In this document: piece by piece, positions 16,628 through 24,602 of the stretch
How positions within the stretch are numbered: position 1 is the stretch's first letter
Layout: each line of letters opens with the position of its first letter
Origin: Pseudoclavibacter sp. 13-3
GTDB lineage: Bacteria; Actinomycetota; Actinomycetes; Actinomycetales; Microbacteriaceae
Length of the DNA stretch: 64,000 nt
Direction of reading: 5' to 3'
Assembly (NCBI RefSeq): GCF_021168475.1
Contig: NZ_JAJOZT010000001.1
Location: forward strand, 591,238-655,237
The notes under the pieces: model-generated
Told to the model about the DNA's origin: nothing
The model's input: the letters and a program-made list of their open reading frames with translations, nothing else
Database searches by the model: none
Translations under genes and position numbers: made by a program

Positions 16628-17489
16628 TGACGACGCCGACGATGACGAGCAGGCCCCCGACGGCAGCTGACAGGGTCAGCGGCTGACCGGCCACGAGACC
16701 GATGATCACGACGAAGACGGTGATCAGGTTGAGGTAGATGGCCGCTGTCGATGAGGGCACGATGCTCACTGCGCTGTTCCAGAGCAGATATGAGCAGACC
16801 GACGGCAGCAGGGCGATGACGATCAGCCCGATCGTCGCACCCGAGTCGCCGAGAGGCAGACCTGCGCCCTGCACCGCAGCCACGGGGCCGAGCATCACGC
16901 AGACCAGCACGGCCTGCACCGCAGTCGAGGTGATCGGTCGCACACCCGGCACGCGCCCATAGATCGTGTAGAGGCTCCACACCAGAATCGCACCGAGCAT
17001 GATGATCTGCCCGACGTTGAAATCGAGCTCGGCGATGGTCTGCCATGATCCTTCGGTCAGCACCAGCAGAACGCCGACCAGGCTCAGCACGATGCCGCCC
17101 ACACCGGTCTTCGAGACGTGCTGGCCGACCAGCAGCACAGAGAGCATCACCATCAGCGCCGGGTTGCCGGCGTTGACCAGCGAGGCGCCGACCGGCGTCG
17201 TATAGTGCAAGGCCATGTAGAGCAGCAGGTTGTATGCGACGAGCCCGAGCAGCGAGAGCACGACCAGCCTCGGCAGAGCGCGGGCGACAGCGCGCCAGTC
17301 TGGTCGTTCGATGATCTGCGCGAGCACGAGCAGGGGCACAGCGGCGATCATCCAGCGCCAGAAGGTGAGCCCGACCGGCGACATCTGCTGCAGCACGATG
17401 GCGCTGATCTGATAGTTGAGCGCCCAGAACACGGTCGCACCGACCATCTCGGCAGACGCGCGAAGACGGCTCGAAGTCTGTGTGGTCAT
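16593..17489 (-). CDS. EamA/DMT family transporter
   Basis: 298 aa with ten hydrophobic helices in two EamA repeats (residues 15-145 and 160-290), the architecture of drug/metabolite exporters such as RhaT or YdcZ relatives. Motif VFWALNYQISAIVLQQMSPVG opens repeat one, and LLWNSAVSIVPSSTAAIYLN closes repeat two. Substrate cannot be told from sequence; amino acids or metabolites are usual. Shares a 35-base tail-to-tail overlap with the DUF2075 gene. Confidence 0.88.
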   Translation of the reverse strand: MTTQTSSRLRASAEMVGATVFWALNYQISAIVLQQMSPVGLTFWRWMIAAVPLLVLAQIIERPDWRAVARALPRLVVLSLLGLVAYNLLLYMALHYTTPVGASLVNAGNPALMVMLSVLLVGQHVSKTGVGGIVLSLVGVLLVLTEGSWQTIAELDFNVGQIIMLGAILVWSLYTIYGRVPGVRPITSTAVQAVLVCVMLGPVAAVQGAGLPLGDSGATIGLIVIALLPSVCSYLLWNSAVSIVPSSTAAIYLNLITVFVVIIGLVAGQPLTLSAAVGGLLVIVGVVITSLAARRVPA

Positions 17490-17545
17490 AGCGGGACTTT
17501 ACCGCTGTGACCACACAGAACTCGCATCGCTGGCCGGTGAGGTGC

Positions 17546-19135
17546 TCAGTCGACCTTGGTCGTGCCTGCCGCAGCGGTCTTCACATCGGCGTTGTCAGCC
17601 GCAGCCGCCGGCGCCTGTGTGATGACCTGCAGCGGCATGGTGCTGGTGTCGATGTAGGGGTTCTCGGTCTGATCGCGCACGAGTCGGCGGGCCTCGGCCT
17701 CAGACTCGACCGTGGGCATCGAGCCCAGCAGCGGCCGTTTCGCCGTCTCACGCATGCACAGCATCGCGACGCCGCCGAGCAGGCCGAAGAACATGATGTA
17801 GAACGCCGGCATGTAGTGGTTGCCGGTCAGTGAGATGAGCCCCTGCGAGAACACCGGCGTGGTGCCGCCGAACAGCGCTACTGCGACGTTGTACGAGATC
17901 GCCATCGCCCCGAAGCGCGATGCCGTCGGGAACAGCGCCGGCAGGGCCGCCGCCGAGATCGCCACGTAGAAGGCCACTGGAATCGCGACCAGCACCAGTG
18001 CACCCTGAATCGCCCAGAAGGTGCCGACGTGCATGAGCATGAATGCGGGCAGCATCAGCACCAGTGTCGCGACGACGGCAATGCCGTAGACCGGGCGACG
18101 GCCGATGCGGTCAGACAGGCGCCCGATCAGCGGCAGGCAAAGTGCCATCACGATCAGCACAGGCACCGTTGCGGCGGCGGCCATGGTCGGCGTCGTGCCC
18201 ACCTCGGTCTCGAGATATGCGGGCATGTAGCTGGTCAGGGCATACCCTGCGGTGTTCGTGGCCGCGACGATGGCGATGCCGATGAGCACCTCACGCCAGT
18301 AGTGCTTGAGGATGCCGCCGATGCCGAGTCGCTGGAACATGGGATCTGCCGTTTCGGGCTTCGGTGCGTCGTCTTCGTCTTCTTCGAAGTGCGGGGTCTC
18401 GGGAATTCTCGTTCGCAGATAGATGGCGACGGCGCCGAGCGGAATGGCGATCAGGTATGGAATGCGCCAGGCACCGTCGGCCATGGCCGTCTCACCCCAC
18501 ACTGACTCGGCGATGATCGTGGTCACAGCCACCGTCGCAGCACCTGCGGCGAACCCCAGGTACGAGCCGACGTCGAGCCATGAGGCGAAGTAGCCGCGCT
18601 TCTTGTCTGGCGAGAACTCTGAGACATATGTCGTCGCACCGGCGTACTCGCCGCCGGTCGAGAACCCCTGCACCATCTTGAGCAGATAGAGCGGAACGGT
18701 CGCCCACAACCCGATCTGAGCTGCCGTCGGCAGCAGTCCGATGAGTGCTGTGGCGAGGGCCATCATGCCCATGGTCAGAAACAGCACCTTCTGACGACCG
18801 ATGCGGTCACCGAGCGGCCCGAGCACCATGCCGCCCAGCGGGCGCACCAGAAAGCTCACGGCAAACCCGAGCAGCATGATGATCAGACCGGTCTGCTGCG
18901 GCAGCCCCTCGGTGAACACATGAGTCATCACGACGGCCAGGTAGCCGTAGATGCCGAAGTCGAACCACTCCATGAAGTTGCCCACCACGGTGCCGCCGAT
19001 GGCCTGTTTCATCGGGCGTCGCTTCACGATCACCACGTCTTCTTTGCGCAGACGGCGCCGACGTGCTCGCGCCTGGCCGGGGCCTGCGCCGACGCCCTCT
19101 GGCGCCATCTGTGAACTGTTGTCATTCGTCTGCAT
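17546..19135 (-). CDS. MFS transporter, MHS type (proline/betaine-like)
   Basis: 529 aa with twelve membrane helices. The family marks are NFMEWFDFGIYGYLAVVM near residue 55, GPLGDRIGRQKVL and FSTGGEYAGATTYVSEFSP. These are closest in feel to ProP-like proline/glycine-betaine or citrate symporters. A polar N-terminal 40 residues and a polar C-terminal tail of about 60 residues are present. Upstream at 19215 a perfect 11-base inverted repeat could bind a regulator. Substrate not assignable. Confidence 0.9.
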   Translation of the reverse strand: MQTNDNSSQMAPEGVGAGPGQARARRRRLRKEDVVIVKRRPMKQAIGGTVVGNFMEWFDFGIYGYLAVVMTHVFTEGLPQQTGLIIMLLGFAVSFLVRPLGGMVLGPLGDRIGRQKVLFLTMGMMALATALIGLLPTAAQIGLWATVPLYLLKMVQGFSTGGEYAGATTYVSEFSPDKKRGYFASWLDVGSYLGFAAGAATVAVTTIIAESVWGETAMADGAWRIPYLIAIPLGAVAIYLRTRIPETPHFEEDEDDAPKPETADPMFQRLGIGGILKHYWREVLIGIAIVAATNTAGYALTSYMPAYLETEVGTTPTMAAAATVPVLIVMALCLPLIGRLSDRIGRRPVYGIAVVATLVLMLPAFMLMHVGTFWAIQGALVLVAIPVAFYVAISAAALPALFPTASRFGAMAISYNVAVALFGGTTPVFSQGLISLTGNHYMPAFYIMFFGLLGGVAMLCMRETAKRPLLGSMPTVESEAEARRLVRDQTENPYIDTSTMPLQVITQAPAAAADNADVKTAAAGTTKVD

Positions 19136-19214
19136 TCTGACCTCTGTTCGTGTGCGTACGCGGGAGCGCAGCGGCTACGCAGAACTGACTCGAGGCTGGC
19201 TGCACCTCGAAGGA

Positions 19215-19239
19215 GTGCATCAGGAATCTCCTGATGCAC
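19215..19239. promoter_or_regulatory. Perfect 11-base inverted repeat, candidate operator
   Basis: GTGCATCAGGA and TCCTGATGCAC are separated by three bases. The site is 80-104 bases upstream of the minus-strand MHS transporter start. No T-run follows on either strand, so an operator is more likely than a terminator. Confidence 0.55.
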
Positions 19240-19483
19240 CATGTGCGTCATGATCAGCCCACCAGCCGCGCATCGGGCGCAGGGCGAGGGCTACGGTGCC
19301 GCGGCTCAGCAAACGTTGCTGTCATCCGCCAGCCCGTGGACAGGGCGCTGAAGCTGCTCTTCACGAATCATCGGGATTCGACCGTCACGGGCAATAGCAA
19401 GACATCATAGCAGATGTGCAGTGCAGCGACGAGTGAGCGCCGTGCGAGGGTTGGGACGCCTAGTGCGAAACCTCGTGCGGAGA

Positions 19484-19500
19484 GCAGTCGACCAAAGCTG
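19484..19500. repeat. Relict IS3 terminal repeat
   Basis: Seventeen bases (CAGTCGACCAAAGCTGC) match 16 of 17 positions of the right inverted repeat of the IS3 element at 21455-21471. It stands alone, just past the 3' end of the hipA fragment, and may be all that is left of another copy or of a one-ended event. Confidence 0.45.
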
Positions 19501-19519
19501 CCGGAGACCCCTCCTACGC

Positions 19520-20211
19520 TCAGCTCACTGCCGACGTGGCCGCAGCGATTCGAGGGGCCATGACCTCGATGGTGAGAGCGTCGGCACCATGGGTGGCGGC
19601 GTAGCGGGGCAGCGTCGCCAGCGCGGGGCGTAGTCGTCCGAGGAACTCGTGAGCTGCGGTCTGGCTGACGCTGAACAGGTCCAATGCGTCCTTTTCCATG
19701 AAGGAGTCGAGTTCGAGGTCGTGGGCGCCCATGAGTGCGAGCTGGTGCTGGTTGCCGTCGCCGAGGGGTGTCGGGTTGACATCGAATGCGGGAGCGAGGG
19801 CCCATGCGGGTCCGCGGCGGAGGAAGCCGTGGTTTCGGAGGTGATCGTCGAGGTTGCCCGTGAGAGCACCGAACACGGCTCGTCGCCACAGCTCGGTCGT
19901 GTCGGCCCCGGCCATCTGTGCGAAGTCGACGACGTCAACCCAGTCCGCGCCGTCGCCATCGACGGCTTCGAGCGCCGTCATCGCGGAAATGTACGGGATG
20001 CGGGTAGCATCCTCAGTCCGATCGAACCGTTTCAGGAACAGCACGGTGCGTGCCGTGCCGTCGACGACCATCCGCTTCGTCATGTGTGGGGGAACATGGA
20101 TTCCCGCCTCTTGCATGGCATCGAGCATGGCTGCTTCCCACGCCATGACGTTCCAGTCGTCGCCGACCGGCTTCGGGAACTTCGCCAGCCAGAGCTCAAC
20201 GCCGATCCTGA
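19520..20211 (-). pseudogene. hipA-like kinase, 3' part only (interrupted by IS3)
   Basis: About 230 codons of a HipA-type serine/threonine kinase toxin. It keeps the IPYISAMTALE segment, the catalytic loop GNLDDHLRNHGF and the metal-binding APAFDVNPTP, and ends with a normal stop. The N-subdomain and ATP-binding loop are missing: upstream of RIGVELWLAKFPKPVGDDW the frame runs straight into the IS3 left end. No hipB antitoxin is nearby, and the sequence beyond the IS is a different IS remnant. Therefore the toxin is a non-functional relic, though an IS-derived start could still give a fragment. Confidence 0.82.
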
Positions 20212-20279
20212 GGGTGTGCTGCAGGTTTGGTTGACTCTGAGATTGCATGGCTTTCGGGTCGTGCGGGAGGATGTTGATC

Positions 20280-20570
20280 ATGCCGAGGAAATTCAGTGAT
20301 GAGTTCAAGGCCGATGCGGTGGGTCTGGTGGAGTCGGGGATGTCCCAGAAGCAGGTCTGCGCGGATCTGGACATCTCGAAGTCTGCTCTGCAGGCCTGGG
20401 TTCGCAAGGCCCAGGCCGCCGCTCATGGGCTGCCGACGAGTGGGGACGCGGAGACGATGAGAGCGTCCGCGCAGGCGTTGAAACGGATTCGTGAGCTGGA
20501 GATGGAGAACGAGGTGCTGCGCCGGGCAGCGGCGTATCTGTCTCAAGCGAACCTGCGTCTCCCAAAATAA
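20280..20570 (+). CDS. IS3-family transposase OrfA (HTH protein)
   Basis: 96 aa. It opens MPRKFSDEFKADAVGLVESG and carries a helix-turn-helix (SQKQVCADLDISKSALQAWV), then a leucine-zipper-like helix (LKRIRELEMENEVLRRAAAYL) used for oligomerisation. GGGAGG lies about nine bases before the ATG. The heptamer CCCAAAA at 20561-20567 sits directly before the TAA in the correct phase for -1 slippage into orfB, so a fused OrfAB transposase is probably made. Confidence 0.93.
   Translation: MPRKFSDEFKADAVGLVESGMSQKQVCADLDISKSALQAWVRKAQAAAHGLPTSGDAETMRASAQALKRIRELEMENEVLRRAAAYLSQANLRLPK
20561..20567 (+). other. Programmed -1 frameshift heptamer
   Basis: CCCAAAA fits X-XXY-YYZ with zero-frame codons CCA-AAA followed immediately by TAA. 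Slippage by one base opens the orfB frame (ATA ATC TAC CCG ...), joining OrfA to OrfB. This is the standard IS3 expression mode; slippage here is inferred. Confidence 0.7.
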
Positions 20571-20617
20571 TCTACCCGCTCGTCCAAGAACTGGCCGCGA
20601 CCGGTGCCCGTGTTCGG

Positions 20618-21448
20618 GTGCCGGTCGCGGTGACGTGCCGGGTGCTGGGTATCACGAAGCAGGGCTATCACCGGTGGGTGGCTGCCGGTGTCTGCCAGCG
20701 GGACTGGGACGACGCCCACCTGGCCAACGCCGCCATGGATGTGCATGCTGATGATCCAGAGTTCGGGTACCGGTTGATCGCTGACGAGCTCGAACGCGAC
20801 GGGTTCGACGTGTCGGAGCGGCGAGTCTGGCGCGTCTGTTCCATCAACGGGATCCGCTCGGTCATCACCGGTAAGGGCAAGCGCAAGGGGTCGTGGGGTC
20901 CGCCGACTGCGACGGACAAGGTCCGTCGCGACTTCACCGCTGACGGCCCGAACCAGTTGTGGTTGACCGACATCACCGAGCACTGGACGCGCGAAGGCAA
21001 GCTCTACCTCTGCGCACTCAAAGACGTGTTCTCCAACCGGATCGTGGGCTACTCCATCGACTCTAGAATGAAAGCCAGCCTCGCTGTCGCAGCACTCACC
21101 GACGCGATCAATCGGCGATCCCCCGCGCCCGGTCTGATCGTCCATAGCGATAGAGGCAGTCAATTTCGGGCACGGAAATTTCGTCGCGTTCTCGACTCCA
21201 ACGGGCTGGCGCAGTCGATGGGTGCGGTCGGGACCTGCGCGGACAACGCCGCCATGGAATCGTTCTTCAACCTCGTGCAGACCAACGTTCTCGACCGCAA
21301 GAAATGGACCACCAGACAAGAGCTCCGCCTCGCGCTGGTCCGCTGGATCAACGGCACCTACAACAGACGACGCAGACAACGAGCACTCGGAAAACTCACC
21401 CCACTCGAATACGAGATAACCTATCAACCAACTGCACAAGCAGCATAA
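20618..21448 (+). CDS. IS3-family transposase OrfB (DDE integrase)
   Basis: 276 aa from the first ATG, with in-frame coding that reaches back to the frameshift site at 20567. HTH_21-like region DDPEFGYRLIADELERDGF precedes the rve catalytic core. The DDE triad is complete: D in LWLTDITEHW, D in IVHSDRGSQF, and E in NAAMESFFNLVQ, followed by the usual YNRRRRQRALGKLTPLEYE ending. It therefore looks active. Confidence 0.93.
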   Translation: MPVAVTCRVLGITKQGYHRWVAAGVCQRDWDDAHLANAAMDVHADDPEFGYRLIADELERDGFDVSERRVWRVCSINGIRSVITGKGKRKGSWGPPTATDKVRRDFTADGPNQLWLTDITEHWTREGKLYLCALKDVFSNRIVGYSIDSRMKASLAVAALTDAINRRSPAPGLIVHSDRGSQFRARKFRRVLDSNGLAQSMGAVGTCADNAAMESFFNLVQTNVLDRKKWTTRQELRLALVRWINGTYNRRRRQRALGKLTPLEYEITYQPTAQAA

Positions 21449-21480
21449 GGAAAACAGTCAACCAAAGCTGCAGCACACCC

Positions 21481-21833
21481 TTTCGCCCTTGTGATGCCTG
21501 ACAGTCCCAGCACCCGCATCGCACGGTCCACCGCACCCCGAGATGCGTCACCGATCGCAGTCCGGCGGATGAACGCGGTCATCTTCTTCCGCCCGTACAG
21601 CCCCTCCGGTGTCATCCGACGCCGTGTCGTCCCATCAGGCAGCTCCTCGACGCGCCAGGCGGCGTCACGGGCGGCGTCGAGCTCCATCGCGTCGGTGATC
21701 TCCGGAGCGCGATACGGGGACGCTTCCAGGCCCGGTAGGTACCTGCCGCGACCTTCACGCCCTGCTCACGCAGGACGCGGACGATCGACTCGACGGCGAA
21801 GCCCTCCGACCTCATCTGATCGACGAAACTCAT
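21481..21833 (-). pseudogene. Second IS3 OrfB remnant, N-terminal part only
   Basis: Starts MSFVDQMRSEGFAVESIVRV, the typical beginning of an actinobacterial IS3 OrfB. It then shifts frame after AWKRP and continues as ELDAARDAAWRVEELPD ... RVLGLSGITRAKG. It is cut off exactly at the right end of the complete IS3 element. The catalytic domain is absent. Confidence 0.8.
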
Positions 21834-21835
21834 GA

Positions 21836-22146
21836 TCAACGCCCCCGGGGGTCGAGTTCCCCCACGAAGAAAGCCGTCGCCGCTTTCAAGATCGCCACGT
21901 CCTCACGCAACGCACGGTTCTCAGCCTTCAACCGCTTGATCTCGGCGTGCTCCTCGGTGGTCTGACGTCACGGTCACCCGCGTCGATCTCGGCCTGGATC
22001 ACCCACAGGCGCAGCGACTCCGCACCCACGCCCTCCTGCCGGGCAACAGCCGCAATCGCCTTCGCGTTCGACGGCTACTCGGACCGGTGCTCAAGCACCA
22101 ACCTCACAGCTCGCTCACGGAGCTGGGGATCAATCTTCTTTGGCAT
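21836..22146 (-). pseudogene. Second IS3 OrfA remnant with nonsense and frameshift
   Basis: Reads MPKKIDPQLRERAVRLVLEH, then meets an in-frame TAG at codon 24 (22075-22077). It resumes NAKAIAAVARQEGVGAESLR and shifts frame after AGDRD, finishing TTEEHAEIKRLKAENRAL and ELDPRGR. The TGA lies two bases before the OrfB ATG. Unrelated in sequence to OrfA of the intact element, so this is a different IS3-type element that has decayed. Confidence 0.8.
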
Positions 22147-22171
22147 GACGCCATCCTTTCAACTCGAAAAG

Positions 22172-22621
22172 ATGCGGCATCAAACCTACGGCGATTCAAC
22201 TGAGCTTGAGCGGCTTCTGAGTGAGTTCAACACCAAACTTGAGGCTGAGAACATCCCGCCCATCACGAAAGATGAGCTGATCTCGAGCATTCTGTTGTCG
22301 AGGAAGCAGGCTTGGATCCCGTTGGTCGCGTCGCTGCTAGGGTTCGCCATGCTGGGGTTCGTGATGACCCAGATCCCACTGAACTCGCACATTCTCTACA
22401 ACGGCCGCGGAGCAAGCAACGCACACGTCAACCGCTACGTCATGCTCATCGTCCCGACCGGACTATTCGCACTCGGCCTAGCAGCCCGTCGGCCAAAGAA
22501 CGGCATAGGTATTCCCAGCAAACGTCGATTCGAGACACAGGTCGCGTGGGGTGTCACCCTCTCTTTCCTTGCCGCTCAAGCGGTCGGAATGTATGCATTC
22601 CTAACAGCGAGTTTCTCCTAG
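22172..22621 (+). CDS. Hypothetical membrane protein
   Basis: 149 aa, not recognised. The first 50 residues are polar and acidic (MRHQTYGDSTELERLLSEFN). Three hydrophobic helices follow, at about residues 55-75, 92-112 and 128-148. The frame could also start at the ATG at 22145, inside the decayed IS orfA start region. Base composition is visibly lower in GC than the surrounding genes and it abuts IS remnants, so it may have been acquired horizontally or be a truncated gene. Confidence 0.55.
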   Translation: MRHQTYGDSTELERLLSEFNTKLEAENIPPITKDELISSILLSRKQAWIPLVASLLGFAMLGFVMTQIPLNSHILYNGRGASNAHVNRYVMLIVPTGLFALGLAARRPKNGIGIPSKRRFETQVAWGVTLSFLAAQAVGMYAFLTASFS

Positions 22622-22739
22622 ACGCGCTACCAGCGCGAGGCTCGCGTCGTCTTGTGCGCATCGCATCCACACGAAACTGGCGCCGACGGCCTGGCCGACC
22701 GAGGTGAGACAGACCGGCCCACATCATCCCCAGACCCAC

Positions 22740-23489
22740 TCAGATCTGCACCCCGAAGATGTCGAGCAGCCCGCGCCCCAGCGTGACCACGCCACCCGCA
22801 TAGCTGATCACGAGCACGGCCATGCGCGCCGCACCCGCCGGCACTTTCTTCGCCACCAGGCTGCCGCAGGTCACCCCGAGCACCAGTGTGACGAAGATGC
22901 CGATCCAGACCAGCGCCGGCAGGCTGACCAGACGCCCCGGGTCGATCAGAAACTTCACCAGGAACGAGGCGATGCCGGTCATCATGAAGAACGGCTGCAG
23001 CGTCGCAGAGAACGACTTCTGCGGCCACTTCGAGAGCACCGCATAGACCGTCATCGCCGGCCCGCCGATGCCCGCCGCCGAGTTCATCGCACCGGCCGCG
23101 AACCCGCTGCCGGCGATCCAGCTCGGCCCCGCCGCGACGAACGAGGTGCGACCGATCAGCTGCGAGACGGTCAGCGCGATGATCAGCGTCGCGCCGATGA
23201 TCGCTTCGAGCCACTCCCCCGGCAGCGCATGCGCGAGCATGCCTCCGGCCACGATGCCGAGCAGCGTCGTGGGCGCGAAGCCGATGAACCGCTGCCAGTC
23301 GACGTCGCGCCAGACGCGGCTGAGCACCAGCGACGCCGAGACGATGGCTGCGAGGTTCAGAATCATCACGCCGCTGTAGGGCCCCAAGAGCAGCACGATG
23401 AAGGGTGACACGACCAGCCCGAACCCCAGGCCGGTGATGCGTTGGGCGAACGAGCCGATGAAGACGAGAATGAGCAGCGCGGCGATCAC
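22740..23489 (-). CDS. TauE/SafE family permease (sulfite exporter type)
   Basis: 249 aa, about eight hydrophobic helices. The family signature is seen at the N-terminus (GSFAQRITGLGFGLVVSPFIVLLLGP) and in the second repeat (AGAMNSAAGIGGPAMTVYAVL). Members move sulfite, sulfonates or related anions; the substrate here is unknown. Transcribed away from the zincin gene. Confidence 0.88.
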   Translation of the reverse strand: MIAALLILVFIGSFAQRITGLGFGLVVSPFIVLLLGPYSGVMILNLAAIVSASLVLSRVWRDVDWQRFIGFAPTTLLGIVAGGMLAHALPGEWLEAIIGATLIIALTVSQLIGRTSFVAAGPSWIAGSGFAAGAMNSAAGIGGPAMTVYAVLSKWPQKSFSATLQPFFMMTGIASFLVKFLIDPGRLVSLPALVWIGIFVTLVLGVTCGSLVAKKVPAGAARMAVLVISYAGGVVTLGRGLLDIFGVQI

Positions 23490-23553
23490 CGGGGCAGATT
23501 ACCCCCTGCACCCTCGATCTCCCTACTCGACAGCGACAGATGTCGGCGATCGA

Positions 23554-23559
23554 TATGAT
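23554..23559 (+). promoter_or_regulatory. -10 box for leaderless zincin gene
   Basis: TATGAT ends six bases before the ATG at 23566. Transcription would begin at or next to the start codon, and no Shine-Dalgarno is present. Confidence 0.5.
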
Positions 23560-23565
23560 GACCTC

Positions 23566-23919
23566 ATGCCGATCGAGATGGACGAGTCCCGCTTCGCCGA
23601 GCTGGTCGACGATGTCTTCGACGACATTCCGCAACAGGTGATCGACGAGCTCGACAACGTGGTCTTCGTCATCGAGAACCGCCCCGCCGACGGGTCGCTC
23701 GACCTGCTCGGCGAGTACGACGGCCTCGCGCTGACCGAGCGCGACGACTACGGCATGGTCGACCTGCCCGACCGCATCGTGCTCTATCGTGAGTCGCTGC
23801 TCGACATTGTCGACGACGAGCAGAGTCTCGTCGAACAGGTGCACATCACCCTGATGCACGAGATCGCGCACTACTTCGGCATCGACGAAGAGAAGCTGCA
23901 TGAACTCGGCTGGGGCTGA
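23566..23919 (+). CDS. Zincin-like metallopeptidase family protein
   Basis: 117 aa, acidic, of the small zincin (PF06262-type) family common beside actinobacterial housekeeping genes. The zinc motif HEIAH lies near residue 100, followed by YFGIDEEKLHELGWG. Start at 23566 is chosen because family members open with a short acidic helix (MDESRFAELVDDVFDDIP) and a -10 box lies directly upstream. The last 20 bases overlap the downstream glycosylase gene, so the two are coupled. Substrate unknown. Confidence 0.88.
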   Translation: MPIEMDESRFAELVDDVFDDIPQQVIDELDNVVFVIENRPADGSLDLLGEYDGLALTERDDYGMVDLPDRIVLYRESLLDIVDDEQSLVEQVHITLMHEIAHYFGIDEEKLHELGWG

Positions 23920-24484
23920 CCTCGTCGTCGGCGCCGATGGTCGGGCACGACCACCGTGGGCGGCCGCAGACCCACTGCTGCGCGACTACTACGACACCGA
24001 GTGGGGCCTGCCCGTCACCGACGAGCGCGGCGTCTTCGAGCGGCTCAGTCTCGAGGCGTTCCAGGCCGGTCTGTCGTGGCGCACGATCCTCGCCCGACGG
24101 CCGGGTTTTCGGGCCGCCTTCGCCGACTTCGAGGTGGATGCCGTGGCCACCTTCGACGAATCGGACGTCGCCCGCCTGCTGGCCGACGAGCGCATCATCC
24201 GCCAGCGCCGCAAGATCGAGGCGACCGTGCGCAACGCGCGCGCAGCCGCCGCCATGCGCGACTCCGGCGGGCTGGCCGCGTTCGTCTGGTCGTTCCGCCC
24301 GGCGACGTGGGATGCGCCGCTCACCCTGCATGACATCCCCACCCAGACCACCGAGTCGCGTGCGCTGGCCGACGGGCTGCGAGCGCAGGGGTTCTCGTTC
24401 GTCGGCCCCACGACCATGTTCGCCCTGATGGAGGCCATCGGCATCGTCGACACCCACTTGCCCGGTGCGCACCGGCCCGCCTGA
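23900..24484 (+). CDS. DNA-3-methyladenine glycosylase I-like protein
   Basis: 194 aa of the Tag family, base-excision repair of alkylated adenine. The family core is clear: YYDTEWGLPVTDERGVFERL, LEAFQAGLSWRTIL, GFSFVGPTTMFALMEAIGIV. However, the zinc-binding residues of Tag appear lost: RCPW is RPPW, YHDxEWG is YYDTEWG, and the C-terminal GCHR-like end is GAHR. Only the His in VDTHL remains. It overlaps the zincin gene by 20 bases. Repair activity is therefore plausible but uncertain. Confidence 0.85.
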   Translation: MNSAGADLVVGADGRARPPWAAADPLLRDYYDTEWGLPVTDERGVFERLSLEAFQAGLSWRTILARRPGFRAAFADFEVDAVATFDESDVARLLADERIIRQRRKIEATVRNARAAAAMRDSGGLAAFVWSFRPATWDAPLTLHDIPTQTTESRALADGLRAQGFSFVGPTTMFALMEAIGIVDTHLPGAHRPA

Positions 24485-24602
24485 GCCGGCGACGTGCACC
24501 GGCCTCGACGAGATCGCGCAAGATCGACACGCGACAAGCCGATACAGATCTGGAACGATAGAGGCACCCATCCATCACAGTCGCTGGAGAGGAAGTGGTC
24601 TC

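Larger units (their letters stand above)
19136..19519. other. Gene-free interval before hipA remnant
   Basis: About 380 bases without a convincing gene. It contains the palindrome at 19215-19239 and, near its right end, a 17-base sequence (19484-19500) that closely matches the terminal inverted repeat of the IS3 element at 20212-21480. Confidence 0.7.
20212..21480 (+). mobile_element. Complete IS3-family insertion sequence, 1,269 bp
   Basis: Bounded by imperfect 27-base inverted repeats (20212-20238 and 21454-21480) that agree at 25 of 27 positions and start GGGTGTGCTGCAG. It holds orfA and orfB in overlapping frames with a candidate frameshift site. Left flank is a truncated hipA and right flank a truncated second IS, and no matching short direct repeat is visible at the two junctions, so the site is not a simple insertion. 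Confidence 0.9.

Noticed and set aside
21947-22171. N-terminal 75 codons of the 22621 membrane protein frame
   Set aside because: They are antisense to the decayed IS3 OrfA, so the gene start is placed at 22172.
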